A stretch of 64,000 nt of DNA, from contig CM062289.1 in NCBI GenBank assembly GCA_031216915.1, positions 25,873,533 to 25,937,532 on the forward strand, in the 5' to 3' direction. Below are positions 46,022 through 56,294 of the stretch, one piece after another; the stretch's first letter is position 1; the number at the start of each line of letters is the position of its first letter. The notes under the pieces were generated by a model. It did no database searches. It was not told the origin of the DNA and worked only from the letters and a program-made list of their open reading frames with translations. This stretch comes from Pictodentalium vernedei. Taxonomy: Eukaryota; Mollusca; Scaphopoda; Dentaliida; Dentaliidae. The position numbers and the translations under genes were made by a program.

Positions 46022-46188
46022 CTGCTTGAGCGGAGCTTGAAGAGAGTTAGAATGTTGAGGAGCTGACAGTTGCTCGGTGGTTCTCTACTGGCACTCCGGC
46101 TTCCCCCACCCGTAAACTGTCGCTGTCACGATCTGCCATTGTGCATAAGTATGTGACATTAAACCCCCAATAAATAAATAAATAATGT
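45821..46188 (+). mobile_element. SINE with a second tRNA-like head
   Basis: A box TGGCTCAGGGGTAG (from 45835) and B box GAGTTCGATCC (45877-45887) differ from the head at 47625. The body GTCCTTGGGCAAGGCACTT and the tail GACATTAAACCCCCAATAAA follow. No target duplication was identified. Confidence 0.8.
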
Positions 46189-46211
46189 GGATTTAGTATA
46201 ACTGAATTTGA

Positions 46212-46271
46212 GGAATACACACTAAGGTAGGGAAGAAATTTGAATTTCTTCCCTGCCTTAGTATGTGTTCC
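46212..46271. repeat. Palindrome
   Basis: GGAATACACACTAAGG.AGGGAAGAAATT and its inverse form a 60-bp near-perfect palindrome. Confidence 0.85.
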
Positions 46272-46757
46272 ACAATGGGACAACAAATGATTTAAAGGGT
46301 GTCTGCTGATAGGCGTTGTATAAAATAAGGCTATCTGGTTCCTTAGAAACGATATTCGTCTATATCTAAATATTTAGTAACTAACTAACAGTATGTGAAT
46401 ATTTCGTAGGTAGTTACAAGAAAAATCCCCATATTGTAAATGATTCGATTAATCAGTTGACTGTCGATTATTGCTGACCAATTATAGATTATTAAAACAA
46501 ATAATCGTGGCAACTCTAGACAGGATTACTATGAAATTGTCCAGACAGCGGAATTTTCATCTGTTCGATGTTAAAAAAAATGCATAAGAGCTGTTTCATT
46601 GAAGCGATGAAGTGGTCAAACGGCAGAAACGTTGCTAGTGCTTCATCGAGGTACAAGTAGCGCAGTGGTCAGTGATAAAAGTGTAGGAATATTGGACAGA
46701 TATGCTCATGGGATAGGTAGCAATATGCCTCAAAAACATATACCACATATATATAGC

Positions 46758-47208
46758 GGTTGAAGACATGTGCACCATCGACGTTTAGTACGCCTAAGTT
46801 AACGGCGTCATCGTGTCCCCATGTTGGCAACCGGGATAAAGTGCCTTACTCAAGGTCACAATGCGGGTTTCCCGGACGAGGATCGAACTCGGGACCTCTA
46901 GCATAGAAGTCCAACAGTCTACCACCGAGCCACCGCCACCACGCACCCGTTCTGTGCCGGATAGACAGTCATTTGGCAAAGATTTCACATGTGTCAACTT
47001 GGTCATTGGGATGTATAGACAGATACAGGTTAAGTGGAATAGAATGATATGTTTGAATCTACAAAGACTCTATCAATGACACCAGAGATACCAAGGACAA
47101 GATTCAGAAGTCGCCGATACTGCTGTGAGATCAGGGATCTTTTTCCCTACCGCTGTATAATGCGGACCAATCGAGCGGACCCTTTGACATACCTGGTTAA
47201 CGACCCTG
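46758..47208 (-). repeat. Inverted duplication, arm 2, including a SINE fragment
   Basis: Reverse-complement counterpart of 45238-46021. It carries the head and body of the second tRNA-type SINE on the minus strand (46758-46960), truncated near GGTTGAAGACATG, plus the upstream flank. It lacks the nested SINE of arm 1. Confidence 0.8.
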
Positions 47209-47612
47209 TTTTGATTGAAGACTGGCGACTAGGGACTAGTGTTTTGAATTAACACTTACGCTACCGAAAGCGACATTGTCACCTATTTTATGATGATTAT
47301 CTGTACGTTCTGGTATGCGCAGATCAAACCTACCATCTGATTATTTTTTGGAAAGAGCTCAGGGAGCCCTTTCCAACAATTAATCAGTTGATAGAGTTTC
47401 AAGTATGTCATAAATCTTATTAAACTTCCTCGCATACAGGCGTACATAGAGGTCCTCCATTTGTGGTTGAATGGGCGTGGCAGTAAAAGGGGACAAGCTT
47501 CCAGATCATTTCATGGCTCCTAGTTACTAGATATCCAACGGTTGCATAGCCTTTAGACCACTAGCACTGTCAAGTACCCCTCTAGCGATCTCCTAGTTGA
47601 ACTAATGCGTTC
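47209..47612. other. Unannotated spacer
   Basis: No feature recognised. Confidence 0.4.
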
Positions 47613-47624
47613 TACCACTGCTAT

Positions 47625-47992
47625 CGGGGCGCGGTGGCTCAGTAGGTAGAGGTGCGGGCTGCAAGCCGAGAGGTCCTTGGTTCGAATCCCACCTCCGGCA
47701 ACCGCGTTGTGTCCTTGGGCAAGACACTTCACCTCACTGCCGTCGTGGAGGCACGGTGGCGTTGTGTACAAGGCGTACTGCACGCCGATGGTGCAGTCGT
47801 CTTCAACCAGTGATAACCCTGCTTTTGAGGAGTTAGTATGTTGGGGAGCCTGGCCGTTGCTCGCCGTTGCTCGGTGGTTCCCTCCAGGTATTCCAGCTTC
47901 CTGCACCTGTAAAACTGTCCGACACGAGGTGAGCCTTGCTGTCGAAAGTGTCGTTAAAGCCAATAAATAAATAAATAAATAAATAAATAAAA
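47625..47992 (+). mobile_element. Full-length tRNA-type SINE with perfect 12-bp target duplication
   Basis: TACCACTGCTAT is present at 47613-47624 and 47993-48004. The head is GGGGCGCGGTGGCTCAG with A box TGGCTCAGTAGG (47635-47646) and B box GGTTCGAATCC (47679-47689). The body contains GTCCTTGGGCAAGACACTTC, and the tail is GTGTCGTTAAAGCC then (AATA)n. It is the most complete SINE in the window, with an intact Pol III promoter. Confidence 0.93.
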
Positions 47993-48057
47993 TACCACTG
48001 CTATTACATTCTACCACTACTGCGTTGATGACTATTGCAACTGCTATGTCTACTTCT

Positions 48058-48452
48058 GGAAGCGCGGTGGCGTCGCGGTAGCCGGTTCTCGTCAGATCAC
48101 CGAAGTTAAGCAACGTCGAGCGCGGTTAGTAGTTGGATGGGTGACCATTTCAGCGACTGATTCACGCTCCCGCGTTGTGTCCTTGGGCAAGGCACTTAAC
48201 CCCGATTGTCTACATGGGGGCATGATGACGCTGTGTACTAATGCGTACTGCACGTCGAAGGTGCGCATATCTTCAACCAATCTAACCCTGCCTGTGCCGC
48301 GGTGCAGAATTCAGAGTTACGATGTTGGAGAGCTGACAGCTGCTCGTCGTTGCTCGGTGGTTCTCTACGGGTACTCCGGCTTCCTCCGCCCATAAAACTG
48401 TCACCGACATGATATGACCCTGGCTGTTAATGTGTCGTTAGACCCTAAAAAA
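48058..48452 (+). mobile_element. Full-length 5S-type SINE with perfect 12-bp target duplication
   Basis: ATGTCTACTTCT is present at 48046-48057 and 48453-48464. The head (48058-48150) resembles 5S rRNA: CTCGTCAGATCACCGAAG, TTAAGCAACGTCGAGC, TTGGATGGGTGACC. The body is the shared SINE block, and the tail GTGTCGTTAGACCCTAAAA differs from the ACACCAATAAA type. Confidence 0.93.
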
Positions 48453-48464
48453 ATGTCTACTTCT

Positions 48465-48768
48465 TTCTGTAATGTACAAGAGCCGTCCGCACACCAATGC
48501 TACTGATTCGTAGCACTATTACAAACTTGCTAACTATCTCTGAACTCGTCTCGACTTTTGCATTGGGCCACATCTCAGTAGGCGCAATCAGATTGATATG
48601 AAATGATGCTGTACTGTAAGAAGACAGTTATCGGGGAATATCGCCAATACGAAACTATGTCTCCTACAGTATTGTTGTATGAGGGCATGATGCCATGAGG
48701 TTAGTCCACATTGAGAAATAACCCCTAACCTTATACAGGCAGTGTAGAATATCGATGACATGATGCTG
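48465..48768. other. Unannotated spacer
   Basis: It contains AGAAGACAGTTATCGGGGAATA near 48617, a diverged relative of the duplicated unit at 49281. Confidence 0.4.
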
Positions 48769-48770
48769 TA

Positions 48771-49275
48771 CACTCTAAAATCAGTTGGGTTAAAAGTCAA
48801 CCCATATCAAATGGGTCGAGTGAATTTGAACTCAATTGAGTTGTGCACTCTAAAATCAGTTGGGTTAAAAATCAACTCAAATCAACTGGGTTGAGTGAAT
48901 GTGAACCCAATTGGGCTGTACACAATAAAATTAATTGGGTTAAAAATCGACTCAAATCAACTGGGTTGAGTGAATATGAACCCAATTGGGTTGTACACAA
49001 TAAAATCAGTTGGGTTAAAAGTCAACCCATATCAAATGGGTTGAGTGAATATGAACCCAATTGAGTTGTGCACTCTAAAATCAGCTGGGTTAAAAATCAA
49101 CCCAAATCAACTGGGTTGAGTGAATATGAACCTTATTGAGATGTACAGTTTAAAATCAATTGGTTTAAAAATCAACCCACATCAACTTGGTTAAGTGAAT
49201 ATGAACCCAATTGGGTTCATATGCACTCAACCCAGTTGATTTGGGTTAATTTTTGACCCAACTTATTTTACATTG
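48771..49275. mobile_element. TA-flanked foldback element N with internal 75-bp tandem array
   Basis: The ends CACTCTAAAATCAGTTGGG and CCCAACTTATTTTACATTG are flanked by TA at 48769-48770 and 49276-49277. The unit TAAAATCAGTTGGGTTAAAA...GAACCCAATTGGG is repeated six times at 75-bp spacing (48776, 48851, 48926, 49002, 49077 and 49152), then a single inverse arm closes the element. The unit is 25 codons long, so a plus frame stays open from 48843 to 49064; I regard it as incidental. Confidence 0.85.
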
Positions 49276-49424
49276 TAGGTTTGAAGGATAGGTATCGGAT
49301 AGTACTGCCCGCAGAAGCCTATGGAATCTTCAGTTTTGTAATATGAGGGCCATAAACGCTAGATCACAACGAGGGATAACTCATAACCTCGTCTGGGCAT
49401 TGGAGGATATTTATGGCATCACAA

Positions 49425-49659
49425 CCCCCGCAGGAACCCCGGGAAGTGAAGCAGTGCTTGTTTACTGTGGTAAATAAGCTCTGTTTCACTGGTAAAATAG
49501 GATCCAGCCCCTAATGCTTGGGGTGCGAGTCCTATAAAATAGGCAACATGGGGTATAAATGACTGACTGACCTTGCCTTTATGTCCATGATGTGGTCAGG
49601 GTTAGCCATAGTGCAGAAGTATGTGACCTTAAACACCAATAAATAAATAAATGAACAAA

Positions 49660-49698
<39 letters not shown>
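49425..49698 (+). mobile_element. Family H SINE-like element, copy 4 (full length)
   Basis: ATCACAA is duplicated at 49418-49424 and 49699-49705, and the unoccupied site is visible in copy 2 of the duplication (CATCACAACGTGC, about 50441). Head CCCCGCAGGAACCCCGGGAAG, B-box-like GGTGCGAGTCC, then GACCTTAAACACCAATAAA and a long (AAAT)n tail. The head is not clearly tRNA or 5S. Confidence 0.85.
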
Positions 49699-49704
<6 letters not shown>

Positions 49705-49780
49705 ATGTGCTATTGAAGGATAATTATCGGAGAATACTGCCTGGTTGTCGTGGTCGTGTGACCATCATTAGAGGAGGGTA

Positions 49781-50281
49781 CACTGCAAAAAATATAGGTT
49801 CTCTTTAGAACAAAAACTGGTTCTAATCTTGTCCATGAGATGGAACCAGTTCTGTTTAAACAGTATTTATTTTAAATCAAATAAATTTACCAAAATTAGC
49901 ATTTGATTTTAACATGAACTGAAGTAGATTCAGCAGTAAACTTGGAGCTTATTCAACGCAGTCGCCAAACATTTTGAAACAAAGGAGATATGAACAGTTG
50001 GCATATCGAACCAGTTTTGGTTCTGTATAGAACCAAACTGGTTCGATATGCCAACTGTTCATATCTCCTTTGCTTAATAATGATTTGAGACAACCTTGTA
50101 TAAGGTCTAAACTTACTGCTGAAACCCCCTCAATTTATGTTTAATTCTGTTAATATTTAATGTTAATCTTTATAAATTTATTTGATTTGAAATAAATACT
50201 GATTAAACAGAACTGGTTCCATCTCAGGGACAAGATTAGAATCAGTTTTGGTTCTAAAGAGAATCTATATTTTTTGCAGTG
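49781..50281. mobile_element. TA-flanked full foldback element L
   Basis: The ends CACTGCAAAAAATATAGG and TATATTTTTTGCAGTG are flanked by TA at 49779-49780 and 50282-50283. Complementarity extends well inward (GAACCAGTTCTGTTTAA, AAATCAAATAAATTTA) and closes on ATATGAACAGTTGGCATATC with its inverse. The paralogous empty site GGGTAGTGATG is at about 50519-50529. Confidence 0.92.
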
Positions 50282-50788
50282 TAGTGATGTTAAAAGCAGT
50301 AGTAGTAGAAGATAGTTATCGGATAGTATTGTCCGCAGAAGCCTATGGAATCTTCAGTTTTGTATTATGAGGGCCATGAATGATAGGCCAGAACGAGGGA
50401 TAACTCATAACCTCATCTGGGCATTGAAGGATATTTATTGCATCACAACGTGCTATTGAAGGATAATTATCGGAGAATACTGCCTGGTTGTCGTGTTCGT
50501 ATGGCCATCATTAGAGGAGGGTAGTGATGTTAAAAGCAGTAGTAGTAGAAGACAGCAAACATAGGTCTGACAGGATTGAGCAGTAGTAGGGATCACTCAC
50601 AGATAGTACATAGTGTCTTAGCAGATAGTAGGTTAGTAGAGGTGAGGACTATCAGCTGTAGTTACGGAAGGTAGGACGGTAATGTCTCACGGTAGAGCTC
50701 ACAGTAGTGAGAGGAGAAAATGATTGTCATGGGAGCTGTAGTAGTCATCGAAGCTATCGTAGCAGGAGTAGAAGGCGTTAGTACGACC

Positions 50789-51023
50789 AGATCCAATACT
50801 ATAAAACTTACAATTGTATTTTCTAGAATTGTATTTTCAGACTATTAATATAACTGACTAAAATGAATCATCAGCATTTTATAAGATATTGCAATTTGCC
50901 AACTGGCAAATTGCCACATCTTTTGAAAATGCTAATGGTTCATTTCAACTCATTTAAAGTCTTAACTAGAAAATACAGTTCTGGAAAATGCAATTGTAAA
51001 AGTTTTATAGTATCTAATAGATC
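50789..51023. repeat. Foldback element M
   Basis: AGATCCAATACTATAAAAC and GTTTTATAGTATCTAATAG-type arms, CAATTGTATTTTC with its inverse, and a tip AATTTGCCAACTGGCAAATT. No target duplication identified. Confidence 0.7.
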
Positions 51024-51946
51024 GGAGCCACGGGACGGTCTTGGCGCTTGTCCACAATATCCCTCCATCAGTCAACACTAGTTCCCACTAAGCCCCCTAA
51101 GACTAATCCCCTAATCACCATAAGTCGGTCTCCAAAAGCCCCAAGAAGCACATCTCTGTCTTTCAGTCATTTGAGCGTATGCCACATGTTGTATGCTAGA
51201 TAGATAGTGTGTGTGCGAAGATCACATTCGTGCCAGCGTGGACAAGATAGGAGATAAGGAGGATGGAGCTCTCTGGCTGACTAATACTCAGCCGAGGACG
51301 GAGGACGGCACTGGAGATAGCTAGAACTTGATCGGATGCTATGGTCAAGGGTATCTAGAAGTGGTCAGACAATCTAGAAAGAGTAAAAAAACACCAATTC
51401 TATTAAGTTTGGGGTTCTTCGTCACTACTATAGTACACACTGGTCCATTCGAAAGAACCCTTGATCGTACCTTACTTGGTTAACTACCCTATGACGCCAT
51501 ATGTTATTCGAGATAGCAGTCTGGAAGGGTCATTTTGGGTAATTTAAGGTAGTTGATGGCTCGTTTCCGGTTGTCAGATTTAGTCACATTCAATCGAACA
51601 TATCCTAAAAACACACGCCCACTTCACCCATGTCCTTTCAGTTTCATGCTAACAGCGTGCTGCCACAGAAATCAAGATGGGGGCCTCAATCATACAAAAT
51701 GGAAAACATAAACACGCGTTACATGTAGCCTAACAACCCGCAGTGCGCATGTGCATTGGCATCAAGTTTCACCACGGTAGTGACACCACAATGTGGCCGT
51801 TCAAGTGGATTAAGATGACAACACACGCAACACCCGCAATACATCGCGACTTGACGTCACATTAGATTCCCAGACTTGTGTTGAAGCGTGCGAGTTAAAA
51901 ATACCAATACTATACTACTGCTAGCTATGCTAATTAAGTCACACGC
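51024..51946. other. Unannotated spacer
   Basis: No gene or repeat recognised. Confidence 0.4.
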
Positions 51947-51959
51947 CACTCAAATTTAA

Positions 51960-52343
51960 GGAGGCGCGGTGGCGTTGCTGTAACCGGTTCTCGTCAGATC
52001 ACCGAAGTTAAGCAATGTCAAGCCCGTTAGTCCTTGAATGGGTGACCGTTTGAGAGATCGATTCGGACTCCCGCGTTGTGTCCTTGGTCAAGGTACTTAA
52101 CCCCGATTGTCCACATGGGGGCACGATGACGCCGTTTACTGAGGCGTACTGCACGTCGATAGTGCGCATGACTTCAACCAATCTAACCCTGCCTGTGCTG
52201 CAGTGCGGAGTTACGATGTTGGGGAGCTGGCAGCTGTTCGTCGTTGCTGGGTGGTTCTCTCCGGGTACTCCGGCCTCCTCCACCCGTAAAACTGTCACCG
52301 ACACAATATGACCTTGGCTGTTAAAGTGTCGTTAAAACCCTAA

Positions 52344-52390
<47 letters not shown>

Positions 52391-52393
52391 ATA
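51960..52393 (+). mobile_element. Full-length 5S-type SINE with perfect 13-bp target duplication
   Basis: CACTCAAATTTAA is present at 51947-51959 and 52394-52406. 5S-like head (CTCGTCAGATCACCGAAG, GAATGGGTGACC), shared body, tail GTGTCGTTAAAACCCTAATA and about 15 AAAT repeats. Confidence 0.93.
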
Positions 52394-52447
52394 CACTCAA
52401 ATTTAAAGCGCTGCCAAAAGCAAAATCAATCCCCCCCAACTCGCTGT

Positions 52448-52640
52448 AACCCTGCTTGAGCGGCGCTTGAACAGAGTTAGAATGTTGAGGAGCTGACAGT
52501 TGCTCGTCGATGCTCGGTAGTTCTCCCCTGGTACTCCGGCTTCCTCCACCCGTAAAACTGTCACGGTCACGATTAGCCATTGTGCATAAGTATGGTATGT
52601 GATCTTAGACACCAATAAATAAATAAAATGAATAAATATG
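52448..52640 (+). mobile_element. SINE 3' fragment
   Basis: It starts mid-body (ACCCTGCTTGAGCGGCGC), continues GAGCTGACAGTTGCTCG and CACCCGTAAAACTGTCACG, and ends GACACCAATAAATAAATAA. Head absent. Confidence 0.8.
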
Positions 52641-53008
52641 GAGTTTAGCGGACTTTCGATATGTTGTTCGTGGCGTAAATCTGCATCGAATAACACCCAA
52701 ATTGGCTTGTAAAAAGCCGGTCATTGTCCAACTTGAGAAAAGAGTTTCTTTATCCGGGGGTGGGGTGAGAGTGGGGGAGGGGGCAATTGTGGCTATTATC
52801 AATATGAATAATAGACAAAAATGAAAATGGTCAAAAGTTTTAAATTTTGCGACGACTCGCCGATCGCGTTTTAAATATGATACTATAATGTCTGTGAAAA
52901 AATAATATGTTGATGATGTGTACAGTTTTCTCGCAGCAAATCGAATATTTACAACACACGTTATTTTGTTAGTTATTATTGACAAAATACTAGTTTTCGT
53001 GCTAGGTA

Positions 53009-53093
53009 AACGCCATGGGGTTTGATGAAGTGAAAGCTGTTACGCTGTGACTACAGTCACAGCGTAAGAGCTTTCACGTCATCAAACGTCACC
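53009..53093. repeat. Inverted repeat
   Basis: GTTTGATGAAGTGAAAGCT and AGCTTTCACGTCATCAAAC with GTTACGCTGTGACT and its inverse at the tip. The preceding 52641-53008 is unannotated. Confidence 0.85.
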
Positions 53094-53121
53094 GGTAGGA
53101 GGAATTAGTACGTTGATCATT

Positions 53122-53140
53122 GGGGGGGGGGGGGGGGGGG
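53122..53140 (+). repeat. Poly-G tract
   Basis: About 18 uninterrupted G. Confidence 0.9.
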
Positions 53141-53179
53141 TGAGGGCAGGTTATGATGTGAAATCACATTCACATTTCT

Positions 53180-53690
53180 TCAAATCGGTCACGTAGGTTA
53201 ATATTTGGGCTCGCTATGGTAGATAAATGTTAATTTAGTGCAATATGAAGATTTTTTTAAAAATCTTTCTACTTCAGATCCAACAGTCAGAACGCTTTCA
53301 TATTTGGTATACAGCATCTCTTGGGAGGTCAGGTTCAACGTTGTTCAAATTGAGAGCCTGGGGTATTATTTGGGCTCCTTATGGGAGTCGGAATTGGCCA
53401 TGTAGCTGAAGAATTTTGTATTCAGTACCCTCTGGAGATGTGTAACTAAGTTTAATCCACATAGGTTGTATCAAGGGGCTTCATAGGTCAGCTCTACATT
53501 TTACATTATGATCAACTGAAGAAAAAGCATGATGCTCGGACTATTTTTGTCATCACTCCTGAGGGGCTGAAGGACTGACAATATATCCTATGGAGATGTA
53601 TTGCTTAAGGCAGACTCATTCTTAGACTCTGTTTATATTGTGTTCTGTTCAAGGTGAGCGCTTCAGGCCCCGTGACGCCGTCTTGTTTTT
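53180..53690 (+). repeat. Fragment of the long GTCCGTCG-type tandem element
   Basis: AAAATCTTTCTACTTCAGATCC, ATATTTGGTATACAGCAT and TTATTTGGGCTCC..TATGGGAG match the units at 56.5 kb. The end CAAGGTGAGCGCTTCAGGCC matches the terminal motif of 41106-42797. Confidence 0.7.
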
Positions 53691-53809
53691 AAAAATCAGT
53701 GCAATACGAGCACGACGTATAATCACCAGCTTGACTTTTACTTCGTCTTAGCCATCAGCGAAGATTAGTACTTAGCAGATCTCAATATTTGCATCACCCG
53801 TTGTCTTCA

Positions 53810-53957
53810 TATGCACAGAACGTTACGGTGTGTGAATGCGTTCGTCAAAACGGCACGAATGCCAGCGCGGAAGGACAGAACGAGAGGCGCAGCCTTGTGT
53901 TCTATACTTTTGCGATGACCGGAGTTCTGTGTTTACTACATGCCTCTATGACAATGA
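53810..53957 (+). mobile_element. Family C copy 6, hairpin module only, decayed
   Basis: CACAGAACGTTACGGTGTGTG, GCCAGCGCGGAAGGACAG, CGAGAGGC and TCTGTGTTTACTACATGCC are recognisable with many substitutions. Confidence 0.55.
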
Positions 53958-54400
53958 ATCCATTAATTTTAAAATTTATTATTATTTGTAGAATTTGACT
54001 GCTCTGGCGTCGAATAGAAATAAAAACAAAAACAAAACTCAGGTGTGACTGGCAAAAACGCGTGGCAGATCTATACTTAAACAGAAAGATATAAATTAAA
54101 ATTCTGTCCAAATAGGTTATTTATTAATATATTTAAGAAATTAGCTGCCGTTATCTGTGAGATATTTGCTTCAAAGTCAAAGCTTGAGAGTGATAAAATT
54201 ACTTCCCATTTATAGAATAGGTTTAAGTTCGTTAATTTTGGAGGATTTGAACAAAAACATATCCCAAATGAATTCGATTTATCGGTTGTCAGCACAGCTT
54301 CCGAATTGACTTTGGCCAGTATGCGACGTTTTGATTGGCCGATTACGAAAATGGGCGGAGTTTACTTCTTTTGATGGATCCATGACGTTGGGCGGAAAAG
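53958..54400. other. Unannotated spacer
   Basis: No feature recognised. Confidence 0.4.
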
Positions 54401-54404
54401 TAGT

Positions 54405-54480
54405 CCGTCAACGGAAATCCGCATGGAACGGATTTGTAAATATGGAAGTGGAGGACAAGTAATAGACGTGTAATAAATAG
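54405..54480 (-). mobile_element. Family C remnant
   Basis: AGTCCGTCAACGGAAATCCG and GACGTGTAATAAATAGAGAA resemble the far end of family C. It lies directly next to the hairpin at 54495. Confidence 0.4.
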
Positions 54481-54494
54481 AGAATCTCAAACGA

Positions 54495-54618
54495 GTGATG
54501 TTTGGATATAAGATTTTTTGAAACGAGTTTGATGAATTAGATTCACAACGAGCCTTTAGGCGAGTTGTGAATCGAATTCATCAAACTCGTTTCAAAAAAT
54601 CTTATATCCAAACATCAC
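54495..54618. repeat. Near-perfect palindrome, about 54-bp arms
   Basis: The arm GTGATGTTTGGATATAAGAT...TTGAAACGAGTTTGATG is repeated in inverse around GAGCCTTTAGGCGAG. A similar design (GAAACTCG near the tip side) occurs at 60545-60686. Confidence 0.9.
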
Positions 54619-54913
54619 GAGGTAAAGATTCACATCAATTTTCGAATGTTTTTAACACATTTTATTTAATTCGTTGTCGCTAAATTCTCCCAAAACAACC
54701 GACAATCAGTTCGTTGGCTTCAAACCATGACATCATGAATGCGATTTACTTGCACCTGCTGTCGTAATTGACGTTATGTTAACTACGCATAAGAATACAA
54801 TGCTGCTGCTAAGGACCACGCGCCGATTAGACACTAGTTGATAATCAGGAAATAAGACATGGGTTGTTACGTCGAAATTAACGACGTTTCATGTGATATA
54901 ATATGGATACGTT

Positions 54914-55676
54914 CAGGGACGGCGACAGGGTGTACGTGTGTGTATGTGTGTGTGTGGGGGGGGGGGGGGGCTTGAGTCACCCCCACCCCCCCCCCCCAAT
55001 CCTGGCCAAAATTTCCTATAGTTGAATATTCGGAGGGCAAGTCATGAGTAGTTGGAAATTCCCTGTATCTGGATTTTAGAGCTTCTTTGGTGATGCTGAT
55101 GTCTCCTCTGCTTCCCAAAATTCCAACTCGGTTTCAAATCGGCAAAACTGTTTACAACTACAGTGCACGCAATATTGAGCTTCATAAGTTTGCATTATGT
55201 CAGTCGGTACAAGATTTCTATAGTACGTTTACTTATTGTAATAAAAAAAATCCTCAAAATGCACTTCAAGAAAATCACATCATATAAAATCGTTATCCTG
55301 AGTCAATTCCATCATTCAGAGTTACAAAATGATGAAACATCGAAAACTGATCATTCCTGCATAAGATCTGATTTAATGTTAGGACAGTGAGAATTGCTCA
55401 AAGTTCTAAGCTTGAGCATTTGTTTAGCACATATTCAATTCGTTGAATAATACCAAATGATAATGACCTGATAATTCTATCATTAATGCGTTGGCATTTC
55501 AGTTACTAGAATCAATTTTATGCCCCTTTCATGGCTGCATTTTCAATATTTTTCTTGGTAGTGAATTTCCAACTAGGTGGAGGGACCGGGAGGGGGTTTC
55601 CCCCTCCCGGTCCCACCCCTAGTTGGAAATTCACTACCCTAAACCCCCCAATCGAAAACCTCTAGCCGCGTCCCTG
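54914..55676. mobile_element. Non-autonomous hAT-type element, 763 bp
   Basis: CAGGGACGGCG at the left and CGCGTCCCTG at the right are flanked by exact 8-bp GATACGTT duplications (54906-54913 and 55677-55684). It contains a (TG)n poly-G tract (54937-54970), a poly-C tract, AT-rich DNA, and an inner palindrome at 55557-55639 (GTAGTGAATTTCCAACTAG...GGGACCGGGAGGGGG and inverse). No transposase. Confidence 0.9.
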
Positions 55677-55684
55677 GATACGTT

Positions 55685-56290
55685 TAGACTGCAATTCCTA
55701 TATTATAAGAAGTGATCAAACAAGCTAGGTCCTTCAAGTTCCAGTTATGCCCAGACAGCATATATCAGACAAAAGAAAGCACTTCATGAGAAAAAATTAT
55801 CACCGATTCTTTATTTACACACTAAATAGACAAAAAAGTAAGTGCTTTTGTGATATGAATCTCAGACTTGAGTAAAATGAAAGGCATGCGAAACTTTCTC
55901 AAGACTTTTTCCGGTTTGTTTTGGATTTGCTATGTTGCATAATTCAATTATAATCAGAAAAGTGAGGAAGTCCCAGACTTGACATAAATCGTATTTAAGA
56001 ATCTCGACTTTTGTATATAGGTACAGTCACGTCTTTGTCAAAAATATTTTTTTTCGGATTTTAAAGGGAGTGGCTGAATATACGAATTTTGTAGTATTTT
56101 TAATGACTCAAACATTTTGTAATTGTGGGAAATGTTCTTATTTTCAAATTAAACAAACTACTGCATTTTGATTGGCTGAGAGGTACGGTGTAACTTGCAA
56201 TTCACAGTAGCTTTTTTAACAACGTGGTTAATCACAGTGCAAAAACAAGAATAAACAATAGCAGGCTATATGACTAAAAAAAAGTACCCA
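55685..56290. other. Unannotated spacer
   Basis: AT-rich. One inverted CCAAT motif (TGATTGGCTGAGAGG) near 56170. No gene seen. Confidence 0.4.
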
Positions 56291-56294
56291 TTTT

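Larger units (their letters stand above)
49281..50550 (+). repeat. Tandem duplication K; copy 1 carries two insertions
   Basis: Copy 1 (49281-50310) and copy 2 (50311-50550) share TATCGGATAGTA.TG.CCGCAGAAG, ATAACTCATAACCTC and ATCATTAGAGGAGGG...GTGATGTTAAAAGCAG. Copy 1 is longer only because of the H element at 49425-49698 and the L element at 49781-50281. Confidence 0.9.

Noticed and set aside
45238..47208. A single large transposon with long inverted repeats
   Set aside because: The arms contain ordinary SINEs and the intervening DNA shows no coding or terminal signature; an inverted duplication explains it more simply.
47625..47700. Functional tRNA gene
   Set aside because: A and B boxes are good but no cloverleaf with pairing acceptor ends forms, and it continues into a SINE body.
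48058..48150. 5S rRNA gene
   Set aside because: The 5S-like stretch lacks the full 3' part, is joined to a SINE body and is flanked by a 12-bp target duplication; the same head recurs at 51960 and 58258. It is a SINE head.
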